Positions 1 through 6,954 are shown, counted from the stretch's first letter. The stretch is 14,185 bases of DNA from CAZBBC01 sp964489835 (GCA_964489835.1 CAZBBC010000120.1:1-14185), one strand, 5' to 3'. Translations and numbers: made by a program. Notes: generated from the sequence alone by a model not told the origin.

Positions 1-36
1 GGCAGGGATCGTCGGGGCGATTAGCAAAGATTTTAT

Positions 37-106
37 TGTCATTCCGTAGGAATCTTCCATCGTGCAGGTTTGATCCAACAAGAAGGAAGATCCTTACAGG
101 ATGACA
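37..106. repeat. Imperfect inverted repeat, possible REP-like hairpin
   Basis: Two 22-nt arms (37-58 and 85-106) are inverted copies of each other around a 26-nt loop. They pair at 18 of 22 positions, and all four mismatches are transitions, so some could be G-U pairs in RNA. The left arm contains CATTCCGTAGGAATCTT, which resembles intergenic repeat sequences seen in many environmental genomes; this is from memory and was not searched. It lies downstream of the broken efflux gene on the minus strand, in DNA with no recognisable coding sequence. A palindromic mobile repeat is the simplest reading. Confidence 0.5.
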
Positions 107-120
107 GATTAGGAAGTACC

Positions 121-148
121 ATTTGTTTGCAGCCTGGGGCTGCGGTAT
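121..148. repeat. Dispersed hairpin repeat, copy 1
   Basis: This 28-nt unit consists of a conserved left flank, a perfect 6-bp stem GCAGCC/GGCTGC with a 3-nt loop (TGG), and the flank GGTAT or similar. The same unit occurs at 2231-2258 in the same orientation with loop GAA. The flanks and stem are identical in the two copies and only the loop differs, as expected of a mobile or structurally selected hairpin. Confidence 0.6.
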
Positions 149-250
149 ATATTTTAAATGTTGATAAGGAAGTTGTCAAAGGATTTCAATTCCGGATATG
201 TGGGAATATAAGTGTGCGGAATGAAAAGTAAAAGCAATACTTTATATTTT

Positions 251-579
251 TCATTCCGGTATTTCCCATTGACCCATCAGTTGTTGTAGTTCGAGCCTGG
301 TAATACGTGTCTGGTAACGGGCAACGATAAGGGATTACCCTGCATAACCGTTCCGGATACTTCGCTAAACAAGACCAGGGGCTGCGCAGAAGTAAGTCTG
401 CCAAGACCATTGATTTCCGCCGGTATATTCCGCAGCCGAGCAACTTCGATTTCGACTATTTTTGCCTGGGGGACAGCAACGGTTTTCGGAGGATCACTGC
501 GTAGTGAAAAAAGAGCGAGCATAATGATGAAGGCTGCTGCTATGATGATCACCGGCAGGTAGGCGGTTTTTATTTTCAT
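251..579 (-). pseudogene. Remnant of an efflux operon: adaptor N-terminus joined to a channel C-terminus
   Basis: The minus-strand frame from 579 begins with AAGGA 7 nt before ATG. It encodes a membrane anchor (residues about 7-26, hydrophobic) and then the start of a periplasmic adaptor of RND/ABC efflux pumps (HlyD/MFP family). The visible family features are the strand VEIEVARLRNIPAEINGLG and the lipoyl-like start FSEVSGTV near residues 71-78. An intact adaptor is usually 350-420 residues, but this one stops being adaptor-like at about residue 82 and its frame ends at codon 100 (277). From about 334 a second minus-strand frame runs to a stop at 251-253. It encodes LIVARYQTRITRLELQQLMG, which looks like the last helix of a TolC-type outer-membrane factor. 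The usual order is adaptor-pump-channel, so one deletion removing most of the operon would explain both pieces. The channel assignment rests on about 26 residues and is tentative; the truncated adaptor is much surer. Confidence 0.6.
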
Positions 580-921
580 TTATTGTTCCTTTTTTATTTT
601 GGGATAGTATCAAAAATATTTAATCTGGTTAATTCATTAATTTAGGCCACCAAGACTAAGTCTCAAAGAAATAATTACTTAATTATGTTTTGGTTTTCCC
701 ACAGAATATTTTAAATATATTTTTTCATATTATCTTGCAACTTTTGGCACTACCTATTTTAGTGTGTTAATTTGTTGGTTAAGACTCGTGGTTTCATGTT
801 CTTAGGGGTGATTGAATGAAATATCAAGTATCCGATTGATATGAGTAATATTCCGACACATTTAATCTGCTAATAACTACAGATCCGGTGATATATATTC
901 CCGGAAATTATTCCGATATTT
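580..921. other. Intergenic, AT-rich, no gene seen
   Basis: No convincing coding frame is seen on either strand. It separates the 3' end of the deaminase gene from the start of the efflux remnant, both on the minus strand, and probably held the remnant's promoter. A weak minus-strand candidate (TTGAGA, 16 nt, TAAATT, near 633-660) is all I could find. A short inverted repeat CGGAA-ATTA-TTCCG at 902-915 lies just past the deaminase stop. It may help end that transcript, but no T-run follows it on the minus strand. Confidence 0.4.
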
Positions 922-1419
922 TTATTGGTTTTCATAATGTTCAGTTTCATCTTCCAGAACAATCAGGGGAATACCTGCTTTTTTTAATAATTCTCTGCTT
1001 TCCCCCGCGGCATGGTATTTCTTTTTAGTAACTACTTTTTGAACACCTACACTGATAATAAGCATTGTACAGACACGGCATGGTTCCATAGAGCAGTAGA
1101 GTGTAGTCCCTTCTAAAGGGATACCATACCGGGCGGCCTGGCAGATGGCATTCTGTTCTGCGTGAATGGTGCGCACACAATGTTGGCGTTCGGTACCATC
1201 ATCATCGATAATTTTTTTTAGTAAATGTCCGGCGTCGATACAGTGTGGAAATCCTGGGGGTGAACCCACATATCCGGTACATAAAATCCGCTTATCTTTG
1301 ACGATCACGCATCCGCTTTTACCGCGGTCACAGGTGGCTCTTTGGGCGATCTCATCGACGAGGCTGATAAAATATTCATCCCAGCTCGGTCGTAAATTTT
1401 TCCCTATTTTATTTTTCAT
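922..1419 (-). CDS. Deoxycytidylate (dCMP) deaminase family protein
   Basis: This is a cytoplasmic zinc enzyme predicted to convert dCMP to dUMP, feeding thymidylate synthesis. At 165 residues it is the normal length for the ComEB/dCMP deaminase family. The cytidine-deaminase zinc signature is complete: H86-A-E88 (TIHAEQNA), with the Glu as proton shuttle, and PCRVC at 113-117, where C114 and C117 bind zinc. Upstream features of the dCMP branch are present: WDEYF near residues 13-17, the C-V-I-V strand at 37-40, GYVGSPPGFPHC at 49-60 and the H/C pair at 80-81. The ATG at 1419 has only a weak GGA-type site, but it lies 25 nt after the stop of an 18-codon frame with a strong site, so translational coupling is possible. 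A related competence-type (ComE) deaminase cannot be told apart from sequence alone. Confidence 0.93.
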   Translation of the reverse strand: MKNKIGKNLRPSWDEYFISLVDEIAQRATCDRGKSGCVIVKDKRILCTGYVGSPPGFPHCIDAGHLLKKIIDDDGTERQHCVRTIHAEQNAICQAARYGIPLEGTTLYCSMEPCRVCTMLIISVGVQKVVTKKKYHAAGESRELLKKAGIPLIVLEDETEHYENQ

Positions 1420-1444
1420 AGCGTCAATCCATCAATTTAAAAAA

Positions 1445-1501
1445 TTAAATTACATAATTTTTATCCCGTTTAAAAGACTTTCGAGCACTGGCCCGTTTCA
1501 T
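1445..1501 (-). CDS. Possible 18-codon leader or small peptide upstream of dCMP deaminase
   Basis: On the minus strand, AGGAG lies 8 nt before an ATG at 1501. The frame runs 18 codons (MKRASARKSFKRDKNYVI) to TAA at 1445. The peptide is very basic (eight Lys/Arg). The ribosome site is much better than that of the deaminase starting 25 nt further on, so this frame may load ribosomes for it, act as a leader, or be the relic of a longer gene. I do not recognise the peptide. Such a frame can arise by chance; the evidence is only the Shine-Dalgarno match, its spacing and the position. Confidence 0.35.
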   Translation of the reverse strand: MKRASARKSFKRDKNYVI

Positions 1502-2145
1502 CTGTGTTACTCCTGTTATAATATATTTTCATTATTATTTGAGAAGGCTGATCTATTCATGAATTTTAGATTTAGCATATGACGTTAAATAAGTTTCCCC
1601 TTAAAAACAGGGACTAATCCCGATGCTTCTGGGATTTTCCATGGATAGAAAATTAGACACGGGATGATAGAATATAACGCAAAGACCGCAAAGAGCGCTA
1701 ATAAAAAATACAAAATAAAAGATGCAAAATATTTTTCTAAATCCTATAAAGTTATTGTTTCTCTTTTTGTGTTTTGTATTATTTATTTAGTATTATCTTT
1801 CTCTGCNNNNNNNNNNNNNNNNNNNNNNNNNNNNNNNNNNNNNNNNNNNNNNNNNNNNNNNNNNNNNNNNNNNNNNNNNNNNNNNNNNNNNNNNNNNNNN
1901 NNNNNNAACTCAGCGTCCGCCGGCAGGCGGATCCGCCCACTGGCGTGATCCTCTGCGTTTAAAACAAAACTATTGTACAATTACTAAAATATACTCGAAA
2001 AAGACCATTTTTATTTCGAATATTAGTCAGACCGTACCCGATTTTGATGTTCGATATAAAAAAATCCTGGATAATGGGTATTTTTTTAAAAATATTTAAT
2101 CTATATCACATTTTTATTTTTTAAATATGCTTAAATTAATTTTTC
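1502..2145. other. Repeat-rich intergenic region with scaffold gap
   Basis: I see no supportable gene here. Contents from left to right are: an inverted repeat AATCCC-9 nt-GGGATT followed by TTCC at 1616-1636 (hairpin repeat or weak terminator); a composite repeat with a 100-N gap at about 1674-1960, listed separately; and AT-rich DNA up to the promoter of the lipoprotein gene. Open frames that read through the N run are artefacts of the gap. Confidence 0.5.
1674..1960. repeat. Miniature repeat element interrupted by an assembly gap
   Basis: The left edge carries AACGCAAAGACCGCAAAG. The right edge carries CTCTGCGTT, whose complement AACGCAGAG matches the left edge with one difference, so the ends are terminally inverted. 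CTCAGCG also lies just after the gap. Inside the right part, at about 1915-1945, is a GC-rich nested palindrome with GGCGGATCCGCC at 1926-1937, far richer in G+C than its surroundings. Positions 1807-1906 are exactly 100 N, the conventional filler for a gap of unknown length, so the true size of the element is unknown. Short-read assembly breaking inside such a multicopy element is expected. Confidence 0.5.
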
Positions 2146-2174
2146 TTTACAAAGCAGATGAAAGATTGTATAAT
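2146..2174 (+). promoter_or_regulatory. Sigma-70 type promoter for the PD40 lipoprotein gene
   Basis: TTTACA (2146-2151) and a perfect TATAAT (2169-2174) are separated by exactly 17 nt. Transcription should start near 2181, leaving a leader of about 130 nt before the lipoprotein start. That leader contains three tandem TTTTGTC units (2206-2226) and the second copy of the dispersed hairpin (2231-2258). Both elements match consensus or differ by one or two bases. Confidence 0.65.
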
Positions 2175-2205
2175 GGTCGGGGGTGAGTATCAGGTTAATA
2201 AATTA

Positions 2206-2226
2206 TTTTGTCTTTTGTCTTTTGTC
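2206..2226. repeat. Short tandem repeat, three TTTTGTC units
   Basis: Three exact 7-nt units, followed by a partial fourth, lie in the predicted 5' leader of the lipoprotein mRNA. Such a tract can slip during replication, but it is outside the coding frame. No function can be assigned. Confidence 0.6.
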
Positions 2227-2230
2227 TTTG

Positions 2231-2258
2231 ATTTGTTTGCAGCCGAAGGCTGCGGTAT
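2231..2258. repeat. Dispersed hairpin repeat, copy 2
   Basis: This is the same 28-nt unit as at 121-148: identical flanks, stem GCAGCC/GGCTGC, loop GAA here instead of TGG. It falls inside the predicted 5' leader of the lipoprotein gene, so any transcript would carry the hairpin about 55 nt before the start codon. Confidence 0.6.
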
Positions 2259-2311
2259 GAATAGACCAGGCTAATATATATGCTATCGTTAAAAAGCAGA
2301 GAGAATTAAAT

Positions 2312-3340
2312 TTGTTAAAAGTGAAATTAATCCAGGCGATTATTTTAGGTGTTGTGCTTATCCATGCGGTTGTCTTTCTGGTATCTTGTGATAAAGGTGA
2401 AAAAACGATCAGGCGTGGTGAAAAAAGCGGAACATCAGATGAGAAACCGGTGGTCCAGGTGCTGGAGAAGCGTAGGATTACAAACCCGGAGAATGGTCGT
2501 TTTTACTATCCTCAATTTTCACCGGATGACAGTTTAATCTATATGACGTCGGATAATTTTTATGGTCTTTGGTATTATGATCTGTATGAAAATAATTTAG
2601 TTTCCCTGAATACGTTGCCCGGAGGGGGATATAAATATCAGATTTCGCCGGATGGTACTAAAATTTATTTCCGGGGAGAGGTAGAAAAAGATGATCAAAA
2701 ACGGGAATTTAATATTTTTGAACAGGATATTTTTAGTAGTGAAATAAGTCCCCTATTGCCTGAACCCGGGCGCAATATTTCTCCGCCTCAGCTGATCTCC
2801 GATGATATATTGGTGTTTTTTTCCGGCTATCAGTTGAGGATGTTACGTATTAGTTCAAGGGAGGAAATCGAGTCATTAGAACCTGGCAGTACATTTTATC
2901 GATTGGATCATTTTAATATATCCATCTTTCAAAATGAGAAGGAAATAAAATTCCCGGGATTTGGCGATCATCCGTTAATCTGGCCGGAATGGTCCCCAAA
3001 TAAAGATCGTTTCCTGATTTATGCGACAGGTGTTGGTTTATATTTGTTAATTCCGGAACAAGGGACATCTCACCTGTTAGGGGAAATGCAGGCGGCGAGA
3101 TGGTCGCCGACCAATGATTTAATCGTCTATATGTTAGAGGATGGTAATGGCCGGCGGGTGACAGGATCGGATTTGTATATTTATGACTTTCGGACCCAAA
3201 AATCCGTAAATATTACCAAGACCGAATCGGTGTATGAAAAGTATCCTTATTGGTCCTCAAGCGGTGATGCGGTGGTGTACAGCACGTCGGATGGTGTCAT
3301 TGAAATTGTTAAACTTCTGGTAGACTCAACGGGTTTTTGA
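2312..3340 (+). CDS. PD40/TolB-like beta-propeller lipoprotein
   Basis: The protein (342 residues from a TTG start) opens with a lipoprotein signal peptide: basic KVK, a hydrophobic stretch at about residues 6-24, and the lipobox L23-V-S-C26. Cys26 should be lipidated and the rest exported. The body carries WD40-like (PD40) repeats of the TolB propeller type: YPQFSPDDSLIY near 66-77, ISPDGTKIYF at 111-120, PEWSPNKDRFLIY near 225-237, ARWSPTNDLIVY near 262-273 and YWSSSGDAVVYS near 313-324. These are ligand-binding or scaffolding folds; no catalytic residues are visible. The TTG at 2312 has GAGAG about 7 nt upstream. A GTG at 2321 is an alternative and would keep the signal peptide. It is expressed from the promoter at 2146-2174 and appears monocistronic. 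Its partner is unknown, so only an outer-envelope propeller can be stated. Confidence 0.8.
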   Translation: MLKVKLIQAIILGVVLIHAVVFLVSCDKGEKTIRRGEKSGTSDEKPVVQVLEKRRITNPENGRFYYPQFSPDDSLIYMTSDNFYGLWYYDLYENNLVSLNTLPGGGYKYQISPDGTKIYFRGEVEKDDQKREFNIFEQDIFSSEISPLLPEPGRNISPPQLISDDILVFFSGYQLRMLRISSREEIESLEPGSTFYRLDHFNISIFQNEKEIKFPGFGDHPLIWPEWSPNKDRFLIYATGVGLYLLIPEQGTSHLLGEMQAARWSPTNDLIVYMLEDGNGRRVTGSDLYIYDFRTQKSVNITKTESVYEKYPYWSSSGDAVVYSTSDGVIEIVKLLVDSTGF

Positions 3341-3456
3341 TGAAATAGAAAATTGTTTCTGAAATATTCTCAAATTTATATCTGCAAATAAGCAAATTTA
3401 TCCGCAATATCAATTTATTGATATCCTCATAACTCCCTATTAAACAGTAGCACATT

Positions 3457-3473
3457 TTTGTCATAATGACAAA
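3457..3473. promoter_or_regulatory. Palindromic operator/enhancer site, copy 1
   Basis: Perfect 8-bp arms TTTGTCAT and ATGACAAA surround a single central A. The 15-nt core TTGTCATAATGACAA recurs with changes only in the central bases at 9121-9135 and 12387-12401, each upstream of an operon. This copy is centred 183 bp before the start of the large hybrid kinase. Three such sites in front of three transcription units, and none seen elsewhere, indicate a shared dimeric regulator. Confidence 0.65.
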
Positions 3474-3575
3474 CATCTATTCCTATATCATTCTTAATAT
3501 GGTCAGAATTTTCTTGATATTCGGTAATTTTACATAGATATTATCAATATTCCTTGTAATTAATTAAAAAATGTT

Positions 3576-3606
3576 TTGCCGGACTAGCAAAAAATCCAGG
3601 TATAAT
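3576..3606 (+). promoter_or_regulatory. Possible sigma-70 promoter for the hybrid kinase
   Basis: A perfect TATAAT at 3601-3606 lies 42 nt before the kinase ATG. The best -35 match is TTGCCG at 3576-3581, with a spacer of 19 nt that is longer than ideal. The -35 region sits inside an inverted repeat TTTTGC/GCAAAA (3574-3592), which could be an overlapping repressor site. Start of transcription would be near 3613. Confidence 0.4.
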
Positions 3607-3647
3607 GTTTTATAAGCAATAAAAAGGGAAACACGAGGGGTATTGAG

Positions 3648-5951
3648 ATGCCTAAAGTTTTAGTAATTGATAATCAGTATGATACTTTGAAAACAATTGA
3701 AGACATTCTTGAGATCATGATTCCTGATTGTAAAGTAATCCGTGCTCTTTCGGGAGAAGATGGAATTGTAAAGGCAAGGAAAGAAAAGCCTGATGTGATT
3801 ATTCTTGATATTGTAATGCCTGAAATAGATGGTTTTGAAGTATGTCAAAGATTGATAAAAAATCAAAAAACAAAACATATTCCAATAATTCTAATTACCG
3901 AATTGAAAACAGAGTTAGAAAATAGAATTAAAGGATTAGAACTTAGTGCTGAAGCATTTTTACACATGCCGATTAATGAATCAGAATTAGTTGCGCAGAC
4001 AAAAGTTATGCTTCGCTTAAAAACAGCAGAAGATGAACTGCGTGCTGATAAACTAAATATAGAAGAACTTGTTCTGGAAAGAACAAAAGAACTAATTGAA
4101 ATTAATACTAAACTACAACTGGAAATTACAAAGCGCAACCAGACGGAAGCGGCTTTATGCGAAAGTGAAGAAAAATTCCGCTTGCTCACTGAGCAGAACA
4201 TATTGGGATTGGTCATTATCCAGGATGGTTTTGTTAAATATGTGAATCAAGCTACTTCTAATATTACAGAGTATCCAGTTGATGAAGTTTTAAACTGGGA
4301 GAAGAATGGGTTTGGAAAGCTAATCCATTCAAACGATTTGAAATTTGTAATGGAACAAGCCAGCAAAAAACAAGCAGGAGAGAAAGATGTAGTAACTCAT
4401 TATTCATATCGCCTGATAACAAAATCTGGTAAGGTTAAATGGGTTGATCAATATTCAAAGACAATAACCTTTGAAGGGGAAAATGCAGATTTTGTTAATC
4501 TCATTGACATCACCGAGCGCAAACAGGCAGAAAATCAACTAAAGGCCAGCGAAGAAAAATTTCATGCTTATATAGAAAATTCACCTATAGGGATTTTTAT
4601 TGCAGATGAAGAAGGAAACTATCGCGATTGCAACCGGACTGCTCATGAATTGCTGGATTATACACGTGAAGAAATTTTAAAGATGAGTATACCAGAAATA
4701 ATCCCGGATGAAAATGCTGAAATAGGTGTACAATCCTTTCTTACGTTGAAAGAAAAGGGATATATTAATATTGAAGTTAAACTGCTACGGAAAAATAGAA
4801 CTACAGTTCCGGTTATATTAGAAGCTGTTCGATTACCAGACAATAAGTTTATAGCTTATTGTACCGACAACACCGAGCGCAAGCATGCCGGGGAAGCGCT
4901 GCGGGAAAGCGAGCAACGCTACCGGGCACTCTTCGAGAATGAGTCCGACGCCATAATAATTCTCGATGCAATAACACACAAGTTCGAGGATGCCAACTCT
5001 GCAACTTTAAAACTCTATGGCTACACCCGCAAGGAATTCCTGGCGATAAAAGTGGAGGACATTTCTGCGGAACCTGAGGAAACACTTGCAATGATTACTA
5101 AAATGCTCAAAAGTGATGCGGAGCCTATTCGGAAAACTGAGGGTTACCATAAGAAGAAAGACGGTACTATTTTCCCGGTGGAGATATCTCCCGGGGTTTT
5201 CTCCATCGGCGGTAGACGCAAAGTTTTTGGTGCCGTAAGAGACATTTCTGAGAGTAAAAAATATGAAGAAGAATTAAAAAAATCTCAAAGACAATTCCGG
5301 TTACTATCACAACACCAGCAACAAAAATTGGAAGAAGAGCGGAAACGGATTTCACGTCAGGTACATGATGGCCTCGGACAGGATTTAATCGCTCTGAAAA
5401 TAGATATTACCAATCTCAAAGAGCAGTTAATTGATAATAAAATGCAGATTAACAATAATCTTAAACATATACTTAAACGCACCAATTTAATGATCCAGAT
5501 TGTAAAACAAATATCAACTGATCTGCGGCCCGGTATCCTTGACCACCTTGGATTAGCGGCTGCCATAGAATGGTATGCCGATGATTTTCAAATCAGATCT
5601 GGTGTTAAATGTCGGGTAAATATTAAACCAGATGAAATAGATTTGAAAGAAACTGTTGCCGTTGAATTGTACCGTATATTGCAGGAGGCACTTACAAATG
5701 TGATGCGTCATTCCCAGGCAAAGAATGTTTTAATAAATCTGACTATGAATTCGAAATCATTACGCCTGACTATTCATGATAACGGGATCGGTTTTGATGA
5801 AAAGCAACTGGATTACTCAAAATCATTGGGTCTTTTGGGAATACAGGAGCGTGCCCGTATCATAAACGCAAAATTGGAACTATCGAGCACAACAAGAAAA
5901 GGTACAATTATTAAAGTTACCCTGCCGGTTAAATATTGTAAAGATGGTTAA
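3648..5951 (+). CDS. Hybrid sensor kinase REC-PAS-PAS-PAS-HisKA_3-HATPase (NarL/UhpB type)
   Basis: This is a cytoplasmic histidine kinase of 767 residues with no membrane segment. An N-terminal receiver (about 3-125) has D54 as phospho-acceptor (IILDIVMP) and T84, but the usual KP lysine is replaced by M107 (LHMPIN) and only D8 of the acidic pair is clear. A coiled linker (about 126-172) is followed by three PAS domains (about 175-293, 302-413, 421-540). The dimerisation/H-box is the HisKA_3 form typical of NarL-system kinases (RKRISRQVHDGLGQDL, H573). The ATPase domain shows the N-box LQEALTNVMRHS (N684), G1 DNGIGFD (711-717) and GLLGIQER (728-735). The start is supported by GAGGGG 7 nt upstream. 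The next gene encodes a NarL-type regulator, the expected partner. PAS 3 is distinctly more G+C-rich than the rest, so the gene looks like a mosaic. The input signal is not predictable. Confidence 0.92.
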   Translation: MPKVLVIDNQYDTLKTIEDILEIMIPDCKVIRALSGEDGIVKARKEKPDVIILDIVMPEIDGFEVCQRLIKNQKTKHIPIILITELKTELENRIKGLELSAEAFLHMPINESELVAQTKVMLRLKTAEDELRADKLNIEELVLERTKELIEINTKLQLEITKRNQTEAALCESEEKFRLLTEQNILGLVIIQDGFVKYVNQATSNITEYPVDEVLNWEKNGFGKLIHSNDLKFVMEQASKKQAGEKDVVTHYSYRLITKSGKVKWVDQYSKTITFEGENADFVNLIDITERKQAENQLKASEEKFHAYIENSPIGIFIADEEGNYRDCNRTAHELLDYTREEILKMSIPEIIPDENAEIGVQSFLTLKEKGYINIEVKLLRKNRTTVPVILEAVRLPDNKFIAYCTDNTERKHAGEALRESEQRYRALFENESDAIIILDAITHKFEDANSATLKLYGYTRKEFLAIKVEDISAEPEETLAMITKMLKSDAEPIRKTEGYHKKKDGTIFPVEISPGVFSIGGRRKVFGAVRDISESKKYEEELKKSQRQFRLLSQHQQQKLEEERKRISRQVHDGLGQDLIALKIDITNLKEQLIDNKMQINNNLKHILKRTNLMIQIVKQISTDLRPGILDHLGLAAAIEWYADDFQIRSGVKCRVNIKPDEIDLKETVAVELYRILQEALTNVMRHSQAKNVLINLTMNSKSLRLTIHDNGIGFDEKQLDYSKSLGLLGIQERARIINAKLELSSTTRKGTIIKVTLPVKYCKDG

Positions 5952-6125
5952 TGTAGCGCTAACACCCTGTATTAAGGGGGGATCAATTATATACCTAAAG
6001 ATAAGCGCCAGGCAGGTAGGACATTTCAAAAATATTATCTTTTTAGGGTAAATTCATTAATTTTACAAGTAAATGAGACGATGATAGATTAGTAGATTTT
6101 GGTATATAAATCATTCCGGGAAAAT

Positions 6126-6755
6126 ATGAAAACACTTATTGTAGATGACCATGCCATCGTTCGTGCCGGTCTCAAACAAATCCTGATGTCGGTTAAGGAC
6201 ATTTCAGAGGTTGATGAAGCCTCTGATGGGCTGGAAGCATTGGAACTATGCCGTGAGAATGAATACGGATTAATAGTTCTTGATATATCAATGCCAAATC
6301 TTAGCGGTCTGGATGTGCTTGTCACACTTAATGATCAATTTCCCAATTTACCGGTTTTAATACTCAGTATGCATCCCGAAAAACAGTTTGCGATACGTGC
6401 GTTCAAAATGGGAGCAGCAGGATACCTCACTAAAGATGCAGCGCCGGCAGAGATGTGCAATGCCGTTAAAAAAATTTTAGAAGGAAAAAAATATATTTCT
6501 CCTGAATTAGCCGAAACAATGCTTCTTGTGATTAATAACCCTAATGATAAACCATTATATGAATTATTATCCGATCGTGAGTTCCAGGTCTTTCGATTGA
6601 TTGCCTCAGGTCAGAATCCGGCGCAAATAGCCGATGTACTCTGTTTAAGTGTAAAAACGATAGGCAGCTACAGACAGCGCATCCTGCAAAAACTTAACCT
6701 CAAATCAACCGCCGACTTAACCCGCTATGCTATTGAGAATGATATCAGTGAATGA
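6126..6755 (+). CDS. NarL/FixJ-family response regulator
   Basis: This 209-residue DNA-binding regulator is a normal length for the family. The receiver domain (1-120) has the D7-D8 acidic pair, phospho-acceptor D53 (VLDISMP), S81 and K103, all canonical. The C-terminal LuxR-type HTH (about 147-205) shows LSDREFQVFRLIASGQ, the recognition region LSVKTIGSYRQRIL, and KLNLKSTADLTRYA. I chose the ATG at 6126 because the receiver fold begins at MKTLIVDDH; an upstream TTG at 6099 would add nine residues with no domain support. The ribosome site (GGGA) is weak. It lies 174 bp after the HisKA_3 kinase, which uses exactly this type of partner, so the two very likely form a two-component pair. Its target genes are not shown, but the inverted repeat just downstream (6785-6803) is a possible binding site. 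Confidence 0.92.
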   Translation: MKTLIVDDHAIVRAGLKQILMSVKDISEVDEASDGLEALELCRENEYGLIVLDISMPNLSGLDVLVTLNDQFPNLPVLILSMHPEKQFAIRAFKMGAAGYLTKDAAPAEMCNAVKKILEGKKYISPELAETMLLVINNPNDKPLYELLSDREFQVFRLIASGQNPAQIADVLCLSVKTIGSYRQRILQKLNLKSTADLTRYAIENDISE

Positions 6756-6784
6756 TTAACCTGTAAAATTCTCTCATGCCGTCA

Positions 6785-6803
6785 TGTAGGTAAATTGCCT
6801 ACA
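6785..6803. promoter_or_regulatory. Inverted repeat TGTAGG-7 nt-CCTACA, possible operator
   Basis: Perfect 6-bp arms lie around an AT-rich centre, 30 bp after the NarL-type regulator gene and about 150 bp before the next start codon. It is followed by an A-run rather than a T-run, so it is not a plus-strand terminator. A second TGTAGG occurs at 6940-6945. The spacing suits a dimeric LuxR-type HTH, but the link to the neighbouring regulator is inference. The rest of 6756-6954 shows a weak sigma-54-like sequence near 6907-6921 and no gene. Confidence 0.35.
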
Positions 6804-6954
6804 AAAAAATCAACAGAAGACCTATATACTTATAATATATTTCCTTATAGCGCCTGCCGATAATAAAATATACATTTCCGTAAATTCCAATTCCAAACTG
6901 CTATCAGGGCAAAATCTTTGATATTGGGAAAAATCACCATGTAGGGGACTAATA

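Larger units (their letters stand above)
3341..3647. other. Intergenic regulatory region upstream of the large kinase
   Basis: These 307 bp are AT-rich and without a gene. They hold the TTGTCA/TGACAA palindrome (3457-3473), an inverted repeat TTTTGC-7 nt-GCAAAA (3574-3592) and a TATAAT box (3601-3606). No transcription terminator is recognisable after the lipoprotein gene. I looked for a sigma-54 -24/-12 pair like those at 9210 and 12457 and found only a poor one (TGGTCA near 3500, lacking GC at -12). Confidence 0.5.

Noticed and set aside
1166..1582. 138-codon plus-strand frame opposite the dCMP deaminase
   Set aside because: It is antisense to a gene with a complete catalytic signature, and its translation shows no domain.
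1664..1980. Open frames on both strands running through the N gap
   Set aside because: They exist only because N codons are read as unknown residues; the visible parts resemble no protein and overlap the repeat element.
2206..2226. CRISPR-like array
   Set aside because: The units are 7 nt with no spacers; it is a simple tandem repeat.
3499..3515. Sigma-54 promoter upstream of the hybrid kinase
   Set aside because: TGGTCA at the -24 position is acceptable but the -12 element lacks GC/GT at the right spacing; the TATAAT at 3601 is more convincing.
4849..5091. Minus-strand frames within the hybrid kinase, regulator and pil genes
   Set aside because: They are antisense to strongly supported genes, lack ribosome sites and show no recognisable domains.
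5952..6098. Possible terminator (CCCT-6 nt-AGGG near 5975) after the hybrid kinase
   Set aside because: The stem is only 4 bp and no T-run follows, so the kinase and regulator may still be cotranscribed.
6099..6125. TTG at 6099 as start of the NarL-type regulator
   Set aside because: It adds nine residues before the receiver fold with no better ribosome site; ATG 6126 starts exactly at the first strand.
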